A stretch of 61,360 bases of DNA from Novosphingobium sp. (GTDB taxonomy: Bacteria; Pseudomonadota; Alphaproteobacteria; Sphingomonadales; Sphingomonadaceae). The stretch's first letter is position 1, and every line of letters begins with the position of its first letter. The notes under the pieces were generated by a model that was not told the origin of the DNA, did not search any database, and saw only the letters and a program-made list of their open reading frames with translations. The stretch spans positions 1 through 61,360 of the forward strand of contig JAQWKP010000001.1 of the NCBI GenBank assembly GCA_029247785.1, written 5' to 3'. Position numbers and translations under genes: made by a program. Positions 19,555-28,814 of the stretch are shown here, piece by piece.

Positions 19555-20538
19555 ATGGCCGTCGATAGTCTGCAGTTGCTTGAACATCTTCGGACCCCCG
19601 CGCTGATTGTCGCGAGGGGACAGGTCAAATTTGCCAATAGCGCTGCCAAGGCGCTGCTTGGCGGTCATGTTGTCGGACAGGACGTGCGAATTGCCATTCG
19701 CGATCCGGATGCGATTGCGGTAATTCTGGGCGACGGTGGCGGCACTGTGCAGGTCCGTGAATTGTCGGTGGGCGGCAGCGTCTGGGAAGTGGATTGTCGC
19801 GATCTCAGCGATGATGAGCGGCTGGTCAGCCTCTACGACCTCTCGGTCCAGGTCAGCGTTGCTCGCGCCCATGCCGATTTCGTCGCCAACGCCAGCCACG
19901 AATTGCGCACGCCCCTGGCGGCGTTGCTTGGCTATGTCGAAACGCTGATGGATCCTCGAGCCGGCGGCGATGAGGCGACGCGAGAGCGTTTCCTCAACAC
20001 CATCCAGCATGAGGCCCAGCGGATTCAGGCGCTGGTCTCCGATCTCATGTCGCTATCGCGGATCGAGGCCAACAAGCACGAGGCTCCAGCTGACACCGTC
20101 GACATGGTTGCCATGCTTCGCGAGGCGGCAGGCGAATTCAAGGATGGCGCGCAAGTTTCGGTCACGACCAATCGCGACACTGCAAGCATCGCCGGGGATC
20201 GCACGCAAATGGCCCAGGTCATGCGCAACCTGATCGACAACGCTTTGAAATACGGCAAGCCGGGAGGCCCCGTGCTCGTCGATCTTGAAGCAAGTGACAC
20301 CGGCTGGATTTTGGTCTCGGTCAAGGACGAGGGGGATGGCATTGCCCCGGAATATTTGCCGCGGCTCACCGAGCGTTTCTATCGGGCAGATACCAGCCGC
20401 AGCAGGGCCGTTGGCGGTACCGGGCTTGGCTTGTCGATCGTCAAGCATATCGTCGAACGCCATCGCGGGCGCTTCGATATAACCAGCCGCCAGGGCACGG
20501 GAACCACTGCGTCGGTGATGCTACCGCTTCGTAACTAA
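19555..20538 (+). CDS. phoR: PhoR-like sensor histidine kinase lacking transmembrane segments
   Basis: PAS-like N-terminus; 'FVANASHELRTPLAALLGYVETL', 'GGTGLGLSIVKHIVERHRG'; in-frame TAA 12 nt upstream of the ATG. Confidence 0.88.
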   Translation: MAVDSLQLLEHLRTPALIVARGQVKFANSAAKALLGGHVVGQDVRIAIRDPDAIAVILGDGGGTVQVRELSVGGSVWEVDCRDLSDDERLVSLYDLSVQVSVARAHADFVANASHELRTPLAALLGYVETLMDPRAGGDEATRERFLNTIQHEAQRIQALVSDLMSLSRIEANKHEAPADTVDMVAMLREAAGEFKDGAQVSVTTNRDTASIAGDRTQMAQVMRNLIDNALKYGKPGGPVLVDLEASDTGWILVSVKDEGDGIAPEYLPRLTERFYRADTSRSRAVGGTGLGLSIVKHIVERHRGRFDITSRQGTGTTASVMLPLRN

Positions 20539-20545
20539 CCGCAAA

Positions 20546-20585
20546 GCGTCATCAAAGCGTCACATAAGCGTCATGCAGCCGTAAC
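20546..20585 (+). promoter_or_regulatory. PHO-box array: four 11-bp direct repeats upstream of the porin
   Basis: GCGTCAT-caaa-GCGTCAC-ataa-GCGTCAT-gcag-CCGTAAC at 20546, 20557, 20568, 20579. Confidence 0.75.
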
Positions 20586-20645
20586 TCTGAAGACCTACCA
20601 GCGTCGCAAGACAGGCAAAGAATCGCAACGTGGGAAACCTCGAGA

Positions 20646-22043
20646 ATGCATGCAAGAATCTGTACGTCGCTAGTGGCGCTGGCAATTTCGACAGGCTGGG
20701 CTGTGCCGGCCCATGCCAATACAAACGCCATGGAATCGGTGCTGGAGCAATTGGCTACGATGCGCGCCGAAATGGACCAGATGGCCAGTCGCGTCGCCAC
20801 GCTCGAAGGCGAATTGACCACTGCCCGGGCAGACGTAGCCGCAGCGAATGCGGCGGCTGCCGCAGCCAGCAAGGCCGCCAGCACCGCCGTGGCCGTTGCC
20901 ACCGACAGCAAGGAAAACCCGCCGGTCAGGGTCAGTTGGAAAGGCGGACCCAAGATCGAAGGCGAAGGCGGCTGGAGCTTCAAGCCGCGCGGCAGGCTGA
21001 ACTATGATGCCGGCTTCGTCAGCGCGCCCAATTCAACTGGTCGGCCCGATGGTTGGGGCAATGAAGCACGCCGCGCCAGGCTGGGCGTGGAAGGCGATAT
21101 CCCGGGCGGCTTCGGCTACAAGTTCGAAGTCGACTTTGCCGGCAATGCGGTTGAGATTACCGACGCTATCCTGAGCTACAAGGATGATGGGCTGAAGGTT
21201 TCGGTCGGCCAGCAAAATAACTTCCAGGGTCTTGAGGAGCTCAGCAGCAGTCGCTTCATTTCCTTCATCGAGCGCGCGGCCTTCACCGACGCCTTTGGTT
21301 TCGAACGGCGTGTGGGACTTTCGGCGGAATATGGCGCCGGCGACTTTCTGGTGCAGGCGGGCGTATTCTCCGACAATATCAGCAATCTTTCCAACAAGAG
21401 CTTCAGCATCGACGGACGCGCCGTTTATATGCCGAAGTTGGGCGTGACCCAGCTCCACCTGGGCGGATCGGTTCACTACAGCAAGCTCAAGGACGCATCT
21501 GCCACCGTGCGCTACCGCCAGCGGCCACTTGTCCACTTCACCAGCGAACGCTTTATCAATACCGGCTCATTCTCAGCCGACAGCGAGCTGGGAATCGGCG
21601 TCGAGGCGGCGGCCATTGCTGGCCGGTTCCACGCGGCGGCAGAAGGCTATTGGCAGAAGGTCAACCGGCCGATGATGCTCGCCAGCCCCACCTTCTTCGG
21701 CGGTTCTGCAGAAGTTGGTTACTTCCTGACCGGTGGCGACTCGCGCGGCTACAAGAATGGTACGTTCAACCGCGTGAAGCCTGCCAATCCAGTGGATGAA
21801 GGCGGCATCGGCGCGGTCCAGGTCAATTTGCGCTACGATTATCTCGACCTGAACGATGCCGGGATCATTGGCGGGACGCAGAACGGTATCGGCGTGTCGG
21901 TAATCTGGACCCCGACCGACTACACCCGTTTCATGGTGAATTACGGCCGCATGGATTACAAAAACGCGGTGCACCCGGCCGTGGGCGGAGACACTTCCTA
22001 CGGCGTCGACGCCTTCGGTGTCCGCGCCCAGATCGACTTTTGA
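20646..22043 (+). CDS. OprP/OprO-like phosphate-selective porin
   Basis: Signal peptide, coiled coil, OprO/P barrel 'EARRARLGVEGDIPGGFGYKFEVDFAGNAVEITDAILSYK'. Confidence 0.9.
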   Translation: MHARICTSLVALAISTGWAVPAHANTNAMESVLEQLATMRAEMDQMASRVATLEGELTTARADVAAANAAAAAASKAASTAVAVATDSKENPPVRVSWKGGPKIEGEGGWSFKPRGRLNYDAGFVSAPNSTGRPDGWGNEARRARLGVEGDIPGGFGYKFEVDFAGNAVEITDAILSYKDDGLKVSVGQQNNFQGLEELSSSRFISFIERAAFTDAFGFERRVGLSAEYGAGDFLVQAGVFSDNISNLSNKSFSIDGRAVYMPKLGVTQLHLGGSVHYSKLKDASATVRYRQRPLVHFTSERFINTGSFSADSELGIGVEAAAIAGRFHAAAEGYWQKVNRPMMLASPTFFGGSAEVGYFLTGGDSRGYKNGTFNRVKPANPVDEGGIGAVQVNLRYDYLDLNDAGIIGGTQNGIGVSVIWTPTDYTRFMVNYGRMDYKNAVHPAVGGDTSYGVDAFGVRAQIDF

Positions 22044-22106
22044 TCGATTGCCCCATCGATCAACCGTCACCGGTTTCGCCTTCCGCTGACAGACCCCATC
22101 GCCCGA

Positions 22107-22124
22107 TTGTCACAGAAATGTCAT
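22107..22124 (+). promoter_or_regulatory. PHO box upstream of pstS
   Basis: TTGTCAC-agaa-ATGTCAT, 11-bp spaced direct repeat, about 45 nt upstream of the likely pstS start. Confidence 0.7.
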
Positions 22125-22169
22125 TCAACACCAATAGGAGCGTTCCACATGGGGCGCATGGAGGCCAAG

Positions 22170-23210
22170 ATGAGCAGAATTTCGACATTCGCACTTGCCG
22201 GAATTTCCGCCCTCGCCCTGACCGCTTGCGGCGGCCCGGGCGGCGGCTCGGGATCGCGTGACTATATCACCGGGGTCGGCTCTTCGACGGTCTATCCTTT
22301 CGCGACCGCCGTTGCTGAAAAGCTGGTCGAAGGCGGCGGAAAATCCCCCGTCATCGAATCGACCGGGACGGGCGGCGGCATGAATCTGTTCTGCTCCGGC
22401 GTCGGCGCAGAACATCCCGATGTCGAGAACGCCTCGCGCCGGATCAAGGCCTCCGAATATGAGATGTGCCAGACCAATGGCGTCAAGGAGATCGTCGAGA
22501 TCCAGGTCGGTATCGACGGGATCGCCTTCGCCGAGGCCAGCAATGGACAGAGCATGAAGTTCACTCCGGAAGTGGTTTACAAGGCCCTTGCTTCCAATCC
22601 TTTCGGCAAGCCGCAGGCCGCGAAGCTGTGGAGTGACGTCGATCCGAGCCTGCCCTCCTTACCGATCCTCGTTTATGGACCGCCAACCACGTCGGGAACG
22701 CGCGATGCGCTCGCTGAACTGATTCTCGAGGCAGGCTGTAAGACCAACGCGGACATGAAGGCCCTCAAGGACAGCGACAAGGACCTGTACAAGGCAACCT
22801 GCACCGAAATCCGCGAGGATGGTGCCTATGTCGATGCGGGTGAGAACGACAATCTGATTGTCCAGAAGATCGCGCAGAACCCCAAGGCGGTGGGCGTGTT
22901 CGGCTATTCCTTCCTCGAGGAGAATGGAGACAAGTTGAAGGGCATTCCAATGTCAGGTGTCGATCCGACCTATGAGACCATCTCGGACTTCAGCTATCCC
23001 GGTGCGCGCCCGCTCTACATCTATGTCAAGAAGGCACATCTCAGCGCGATCGAGCCGCTCGCCGGCTATGTCAGCGAATGGGCGAATGCCTGGGGCCCGG
23101 ATGGCTATCTCAAGTCAAAGGGAATGGTCGTTTCGCCTGAAAACGTGCGCGCCAAATATGCCGACGTCGTCAAGAACATGACGCCGCTCGATCCGGCGGA
23201 GCTCAAATGA
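22170..23210 (+). CDS. pstS: Phosphate ABC transporter substrate-binding lipoprotein PstS
   Basis: Lipobox-like 'LALTACGG'; 'ITGVGSSTVYPFATAVAEKL', 'ESTGTGGGMNLFC'. Confidence 0.95.
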   Translation: MSRISTFALAGISALALTACGGPGGGSGSRDYITGVGSSTVYPFATAVAEKLVEGGGKSPVIESTGTGGGMNLFCSGVGAEHPDVENASRRIKASEYEMCQTNGVKEIVEIQVGIDGIAFAEASNGQSMKFTPEVVYKALASNPFGKPQAAKLWSDVDPSLPSLPILVYGPPTTSGTRDALAELILEAGCKTNADMKALKDSDKDLYKATCTEIREDGAYVDAGENDNLIVQKIAQNPKAVGVFGYSFLEENGDKLKGIPMSGVDPTYETISDFSYPGARPLYIYVKKAHLSAIEPLAGYVSEWANAWGPDGYLKSKGMVVSPENVRAKYADVVKNMTPLDPAELK

Positions 23211-23226
23211 TCATGACCGTTAGCTG

Positions 23227-24600
23227 ATGACATCGGTCATCCTTTTCCTGGCAATTGCGGGCCTGGGTCTTGTCGGCTGGATTTCAGCCCGCGCCCGGGC
23301 CCGACTGCTGTTTGCGGGTCGCGGAACAGTAAAGGCGACGCCTAGCTACCACGCTGCGCATAATGCGCTGTGGATCGCCATTCCGGCCATTGCAGTATGG
23401 GTGGTCTGGTCATCGCTTGCGCCCGAATTGGTGATGTCCTCGGTCATGGGCCAGCCGGTTGCCGATCTGCTTCCGGCGTCTGAGTTCGAACGCGATTCGA
23501 TCCTCGGCGAAGCCTGGAACCTTGCGTCCAATCCCGATGCCGGAGTGTTCAATCCGCTCGCGCTTGAACTGGCCGGGCCAATCCGCGAGGCGCAGACCCG
23601 CTTCAACATCATCGGCGTCGTGCTCAGCTGCATCGCCCTGTTCGCAGGCGGCGCTTATGGGTTCACCAAGGTTCGTGCCGATTTCCCTGCTCGCGCTCGG
23701 GTTGAACGGGGTGTGATGGTGCTGTTGCTGACGGCATCGCTGATGGCGATTCTGACGACTTTCGGGATTGTCGCTTCGCTCATTTTCGAAACCGGGCGCT
23801 TCTTCAGTGTGGTTTCGCCGATCGATTTCCTGACCGGGCTGCACTGGAGCCCGGGCACCGCTCATGGCGGCGACATGGGTGATAAATTCGGCGCGGTCCC
23901 GTTGTTCTGGGGCACGCTGTTCATTGGCGCGATCATCGCCATGATCGTGGCAATTCCGCTGGGGCTGATGAGCGCGATCTTCCTCACGCAATATGCCAGT
24001 GTGACCATGCGAAAATGGCTCAAGCCGATGCTCGAGATTCTCGCCGGGGTGCCAACCGTGGTCTATGGCTATTTTGCGGCCCTGACCGTCGCCCCCTTCA
24101 TTCGCGACATTGCCGCTTCGCTGGGGAGCGCAAACCCCTCGACCGAAAGCGCGCTTGCTGCCGGGCTGGTGATGGGAGTGATGATCATTCCTTTCGTCTC
24201 ATCGATGGCTGACGACAGCATCGCTGCGGTGCCCAGTGCAATGAGCGACGGTTCGTTGGCAATGGGCGCGACCCGGTCCGAGACGATCAAGAAAGTGCTG
24301 CTGCCAGCGGCGCTGCCGGGCATCGTTGCCGGTGTGATGCTGGCGATCAGCCGCGCTATCGGTGAGACCATGATCGTTGTCATGGCCGCGGGCGCTGCCG
24401 CCAATCTTTCGGTGAACCCGCTCGATTCCATGACCACCGTGACGTTCCAGATTGTCCAGCTGCTCACGGGAGACCAGGAGTTTGACAGTCCCAAGACGCT
24501 TTCGGCTTTCGCGCTCGGCCTGGTTCTGTTCGTCGTAACCTTGATCCTCAACATCGTCGCGTTGCAAGTCGTCAAGCGGTTCAGGGAAGCCTATGACTAG
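23227..24600 (+). CDS. pstC: Phosphate ABC transporter permease PstC
   Basis: 'ILAGVPTVVYGYFAALTVAPFIRD', 'AMGATRSETIKKVLLPAALPGIVAGVMLAISRAIGETM'. Confidence 0.96.
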   Translation: MTSVILFLAIAGLGLVGWISARARARLLFAGRGTVKATPSYHAAHNALWIAIPAIAVWVVWSSLAPELVMSSVMGQPVADLLPASEFERDSILGEAWNLASNPDAGVFNPLALELAGPIREAQTRFNIIGVVLSCIALFAGGAYGFTKVRADFPARARVERGVMVLLLTASLMAILTTFGIVASLIFETGRFFSVVSPIDFLTGLHWSPGTAHGGDMGDKFGAVPLFWGTLFIGAIIAMIVAIPLGLMSAIFLTQYASVTMRKWLKPMLEILAGVPTVVYGYFAALTVAPFIRDIAASLGSANPSTESALAAGLVMGVMIIPFVSSMADDSIAAVPSAMSDGSLAMGATRSETIKKVLLPAALPGIVAGVMLAISRAIGETMIVVMAAGAAANLSVNPLDSMTTVTFQIVQLLTGDQEFDSPKTLSAFALGLVLFVVTLILNIVALQVVKRFREAYD

Positions 24601-25477
24601 CAATTGGCAAACGCCTGAAATGGCGCGGCGACTGGCTCGGCGTCACGCTGCTGAAAAGCGTTTTCGTCGGCTGGGGCTGGGCGCCATCGTTCTGTCGATG
24701 AGCTTCCTGGTGCTGCTGCTGGTGATCATGCTTGGCAATGGGTTGGGCGGGATCGACTGGGACTTTTTGAGCGGCTCCGATTCGACCAATCCCGATATTG
24801 CCGGGGTCTGGGGCTCAACCAAGGGCTCGATGCTGACGATGCTTATCACACTGGTGATTTCGTTCCCGATGGGAGTGCTGGCAGCGATCTATCTGGAGGA
24901 ATTCGCGCCGAAGAACCGCTGGACGGAGCTGATTGAGGTTTCGATCAACAATCTGGCAGCGGTGCCGTCGATCATCTTCGGGCTGCTTGGCCTTGCCGTG
25001 TTCATCAACACCATGCACATCCCCCGCTCCTCGCCGCTGGTTGGCGGGTTGACGCTGGCGCTGATGACGATGCCGGTGATCGTGATTTCAGGACGCAATG
25101 CCATCAAGGCGGTGCCGCCTTCGATCCGTGATGCCGCACTGGCCGTGGGCGCAAGCCAGGTGCAGACCGTGTTTCACCATGTCCTGCCGCTATCGCTGCC
25201 GGGTATCCTTACCGGCACGATTATCGGCATGGCCCGTGCGCTAGGCGAAACCGCGCCGCTGCTGATGATCGGAATGCGGGCCTTCGTTGCCACCCCTGCC
25301 AGCGGGTTCACCGATCCGTCCAGCGTCCTGCCGATGCAGATCTTCCTGTGGTCGGACGAGATCGATACAGGCTTCGTCCAGAATACCTCTGCGGCAATTA
25401 TCGTGTTGCTTGTGTTCCTGCTGGCGATGAATGGCCTCGCCATTTATCTACGCAATCGATTCGAGGTTCGTTGGTAG
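24593..25477 (+). CDS. pstA: Phosphate ABC transporter permease PstA
   Basis: 'NNLAAVPSIIFGLLGLAVF', 'GASQVQTVFHHVLPLSLPGILTGTIIGMARALGETAPLL'. Confidence 0.96.
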   Translation: MTSNWQTPEMARRLARRHAAEKRFRRLGLGAIVLSMSFLVLLLVIMLGNGLGGIDWDFLSGSDSTNPDIAGVWGSTKGSMLTMLITLVISFPMGVLAAIYLEEFAPKNRWTELIEVSINNLAAVPSIIFGLLGLAVFINTMHIPRSSPLVGGLTLALMTMPVIVISGRNAIKAVPPSIRDAALAVGASQVQTVFHHVLPLSLPGILTGTIIGMARALGETAPLLMIGMRAFVATPASGFTDPSSVLPMQIFLWSDEIDTGFVQNTSAAIIVLLVFLLAMNGLAIYLRNRFEVRW

Positions 25478-25480
25478 ATA

Positions 25481-26245
25481 ATGACTGCATCTCCTAAACT
25501 CACGGCACGCAATGTCGACGTCCACTATGGGTCCAAACAGGCGATCGACGACGTGTCGATCGATATCGACAGCGGCATCGTAACCGCCTTCATCGGACCG
25601 TCTGGTTGCGGAAAATCGACCTTCCTGCGCTGCTTCAATCGCATGAATGATACGATCGATGTCGCCCGGGTAACCGGTGATATCCGGCTGGATGGCGAAG
25701 ATATCTATGCCAGCGCCATGGATGTGGTGCAGCTTCGGGCGCGGGTTGGCATGGTGTTCCAGAAGCCCAATCCATTCCCCAAGTCGATCTATGAGAACGT
25801 CGCCTATGGTCCGCGCATTCACGGCCTTGCCACCAGCAAGGGCGCGATGGACGAAATCGTCGAAAGCTCATTGGTCAAGGCGGGACTGTGGGACGAGGTC
25901 AAGGACCGGCTGAGCGATGCAGGAACGGCGCTTTCCGGCGGCCAGCAGCAGCGGCTGTGCATTGCCCGGGCGATCGCGGTGAGCCCCGAGGTTATTCTCA
26001 TGGATGAGCCTTGCTCGGCTCTCGATCCCATCGCCACCGCGCGGATCGAGGAACTGATCGATGACCTCAAGACGAATTATGCTATCGTCATTGTCACCCA
26101 TTCGATGCAGCAGGCCGCGCGCGTATCGCAGCGGACTGCATTCTTTCATCTCGGGGTGATGGTCGAATATGGTGATACCTCGGAGATCTTCACCAATCCG
26201 ACGGAGAAGCGCACTCAGGACTATATCACCGGGCGCTACGGTTAA
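25481..26245 (+). CDS. pstB: Phosphate ABC transporter ATP-binding protein PstB
   Basis: Walker A 'GPSGCGKST', '[34 protein letters not shown]'. Confidence 0.98.
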   Translation: MTASPKLTARNVDVHYGSKQAIDDVSIDIDSGIVTAFIGPSGCGKSTFLRCFNRMNDTIDVARVTGDIRLDGEDIYASAMDVVQLRARVGMVFQKPNPFPKSIYENVAYGPRIHGLATSKGAMDEIVESSLVKAGLWDEVKDRLSDAGTALSGGQQQRLCIARAIAVSPEVILMDEPCSALDPIATARIEELIDDLKTNYAIVIVTHSMQQAARVSQRTAFFHLGVMVEYGDTSEIFTNPTEKRTQDYITGRYG

Positions 26246-26256
26246 CGGGAACTGTC

Positions 26257-26940
26257 ATGGTCGAACACACGGTAAAGGCATTCGAGAACGAGATCAGCCA
26301 GCTTCGCGGGCTGATTGCCGAGATGGGCGGGCTCGCTGAGGTCGCGATACGCGATGCGATCGATGCCCTGGTCCGTCATGATGACGAATTGGCCCGGAAG
26401 GTCGTTGCGCTCGATCCCAAGATCGATGCGCTGGAGGCCGAGGTCGACCGGCTTGCGGTGCGCACCATCGCCTTGCGAGCGCCCATGGCCGATGATTTGC
26501 GCGATGTTGTCGCCGCGCTCAAGATTTCCGGCGTGGTCGAACGGATCGGCGACTATGCCAAAAACATTGCAAAGCGCGTTGCCCGCTTCGAGACGCCGGG
26601 CAAGATCGCGCCGTTGACGCTGATTCCGGCAATGGCCGAGATCGCCCAAGGCATGGTTCGCGATGTGCTGGATGCCTATGGCGCGCGCGATGCCGATCTC
26701 GCGGTTGAGGTTATCCGGCGCGACGAAAAGGTCGATAATTTCTACGACAGTATTTTCCGCAACCTTGTCTCGCACATGATGGAAAACCCCTCGACCACGT
26801 CGGACGCAGCCCAATTGCTATTCGTCGCCCGCAATCTTGAACGCATCGGTGACCACTCCACGAATGTCGCCGAGATGGTCTATTTTGCCGCTACTGGCGA
26901 ATATTGCACAGAGCGCGACAAGCCCGACGCAAACGATTGA
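26257..26940 (+). CDS. phoU: Phosphate signalling protein PhoU
   Basis: 'HTVKAFENEISQLRGLIAEMGGLAE...VARNLERIGDHSTNVAEMVYF'. Confidence 0.96.
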   Translation: MVEHTVKAFENEISQLRGLIAEMGGLAEVAIRDAIDALVRHDDELARKVVALDPKIDALEAEVDRLAVRTIALRAPMADDLRDVVAALKISGVVERIGDYAKNIAKRVARFETPGKIAPLTLIPAMAEIAQGMVRDVLDAYGARDADLAVEVIRRDEKVDNFYDSIFRNLVSHMMENPSTTSDAAQLLFVARNLERIGDHSTNVAEMVYFAATGEYCTERDKPDAND

Positions 26941-26948
26941 GAGCGGCG

Positions 26949-27635
26949 ATGAACGCATCTGTCCTTGTCGTCGAAGACGATGCTGCACTGTGCGAACTCC
27001 TGACCTGGAACCTCAGCGCCGAAGGCTATGAGGTGCGCAGCACTGGCGATGGCGAAGAGGCCTTGCTGATGGTTCGCGAGCAGCAGCCCGATGCGATCAT
27101 CCTGGACTGGATGATCGAGCAGGTGCCCGGCATCGAGGTCTGCCGTCAGCTGCGCAAGGACAAGGAGACCGCGCGCATTCCCATCGTCATGCTGACGGCA
27201 AGGGGCGAAGAGGAAGACCGCATCCGCGGCCTCAAGACCGGTGCCGATGATTATGTCACCAAGCCGTTCTCTCCGCGCGAGCTGATGGCCCGGATCGAGG
27301 CGCTGCTGCGTCGGAGCCAGCCCTCGCTTGCCGGAGAGACCCTGCGCATCGGCGATTTAGAGCTTGATCCGGTGTCGCATCGGGTGCGCCGCGGCGAGGA
27401 GGCGATCCATCTCGGCCCGACCGAGTTTCGGCTGTTGCGCTATTTCATGGAGCGGCCGAATCGTGTGGTGTCGCGCCACCAGATCCTCGATGGGGTCTGG
27501 GACATGGATACCGATATCGATGAGCGCACGGTCGATGTGCACATCCGCCGCCTGCGCAAGGCGATCAATAGCTCTGGGGAAGGGGACCCAATCCGTACTG
27601 TGCGCGGCGCCGGTTATTCCTTCGAAGCGGCCTGA
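26949..27635 (+). CDS. phoB: Phosphate regulon response regulator PhoB
   Basis: Receiver 'VLVVEDDAALCELL...LDWMIEQVPGIEVC', winged-helix 'HLGPTEFRLLRYFMERPNRVVSR'. Confidence 0.96.
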   Translation: MNASVLVVEDDAALCELLTWNLSAEGYEVRSTGDGEEALLMVREQQPDAIILDWMIEQVPGIEVCRQLRKDKETARIPIVMLTARGEEEDRIRGLKTGADDYVTKPFSPRELMARIEALLRRSQPSLAGETLRIGDLELDPVSHRVRRGEEAIHLGPTEFRLLRYFMERPNRVVSRHQILDGVWDMDTDIDERTVDVHIRRLRKAINSSGEGDPIRTVRGAGYSFEAA

Positions 27636-27643
27636 GAGAGATT

Positions 27644-27737
27644 TTTTGTTTGGTACGGCCATGACATCCGTCATGGCCTTGCGGCACCGGCCCGCAAGCC
27701 GGTCGCGGATGCGACTGGCGCACCCGACAAAGACTCC
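27644..27737. repeat. Intergenic palindromic repeat element, copy B
   Basis: 'TTTGTTTGGTACGGCCATGACATCCGTCATGGCCTTGCGGCACCGGCCCGC...GCGGATGCGACTGGCGCACCCGACAAAGACTCC'; same two ends as copy A. Confidence 0.9.
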
Positions 27738-27794
27738 GACATTTGCACCGCGTGATATCCCGGCTAGGCTGTTTGTCAGACAGCCAATCGGGAG

Positions 27795-28814
27795 ATGACG
27801 GTGGCGCATAAGCTGACATTCGGTTTCATCTACGACTTTCGCAATCCGTCTGATTGGCCCCGGCCTTTGCCGCAGCTCTATTCCGAGACGCTCGATGTCA
27901 TGGTCGAGACCGAGCGGCTCGGTTTTGGCGCGGCCTGGCTGCCCGAACATCACCTTGCTGCCGACGATTATGTGCCATCGCCGATGATGGTCTTGTCCGC
28001 GCTGGCGGCGCGCACCAGCACGATCACGATTGGCTCGGCGATTGTGCTGGCTCCGCTCTACGACCCCGTTCGCTTTGCCGAGGATTGCGCGGTGCTCGAC
28101 ATCCTTGCCAATGGCCGGGTCGAGATGGGTCTGGCGATCGGCTATCGGCGGCGTGAATATGACGCTTTCGGGCTCGATTTCACCAAGCGCGGCGCGCGGT
28201 TCGATGAATTTCTCCAAATCGTGCATGCACTGTGGGCCGGCGAGACGGTCAATTTCGAGGGCAAGCATTACACCGTGAAGGACGCGCGGATCACGCCGCT
28301 CTCCCCGCGCGGGCAAATTCCGCTCAATATCGGTGGTTTCGTCGAAAAGGCGATCGACCGCGTGGCGAATTTCGGCGCCGGCTATTTCGGCAATCCCGAA
28401 TTCGCCGAGATCTATGCGAGTAAGTGGCAGGAGTACGGGCGGGACCCGGCAGATGCCGGCATGCTCGTGCCGGGGCTGTTCACAGCCGTCGCCCGCGATC
28501 CGGAAGCCGCGATGGAAGAGTTGGCACCCCATTTTCACTATATGAACGAGGCTTATGCCGTGTTCATGCGCGAGGATGAGGCGATTGGTATCGACGATGC
28601 CGCGATCGGCACGGTGATGGACCTCGATGCCTTCAAGGCCAGCGGCATTTTTCAGGTCTGGACGCCCGAGGAAGCGGTCGAAAACTTCCGGGCGATGCAG
28701 GCCAAGATGCCGCTCAAGCATTATGCCATGTCGATGCCGCCGGGCCTCTCCCCAGACCGTTTCCTGCATTATGCCGAGCAATTCGCTGCCGACGTGATCC
28801 CCGCGTTCCGGTGA
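27795..28814 (+). CDS. LLM-class flavin-dependent oxidoreductase
   Basis: 'RLGFGAAWLPEHHLAADDYVPSPMMVLSALAARTSTITIGSAIVLAPLYDPVRFAED'. Confidence 0.92.
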   Translation: MTVAHKLTFGFIYDFRNPSDWPRPLPQLYSETLDVMVETERLGFGAAWLPEHHLAADDYVPSPMMVLSALAARTSTITIGSAIVLAPLYDPVRFAEDCAVLDILANGRVEMGLAIGYRRREYDAFGLDFTKRGARFDEFLQIVHALWAGETVNFEGKHYTVKDARITPLSPRGQIPLNIGGFVEKAIDRVANFGAGYFGNPEFAEIYASKWQEYGRDPADAGMLVPGLFTAVARDPEAAMEELAPHFHYMNEAYAVFMREDEAIGIDDAAIGTVMDLDAFKASGIFQVWTPEEAVENFRAMQAKMPLKHYAMSMPPGLSPDRFLHYAEQFAADVIPAFR

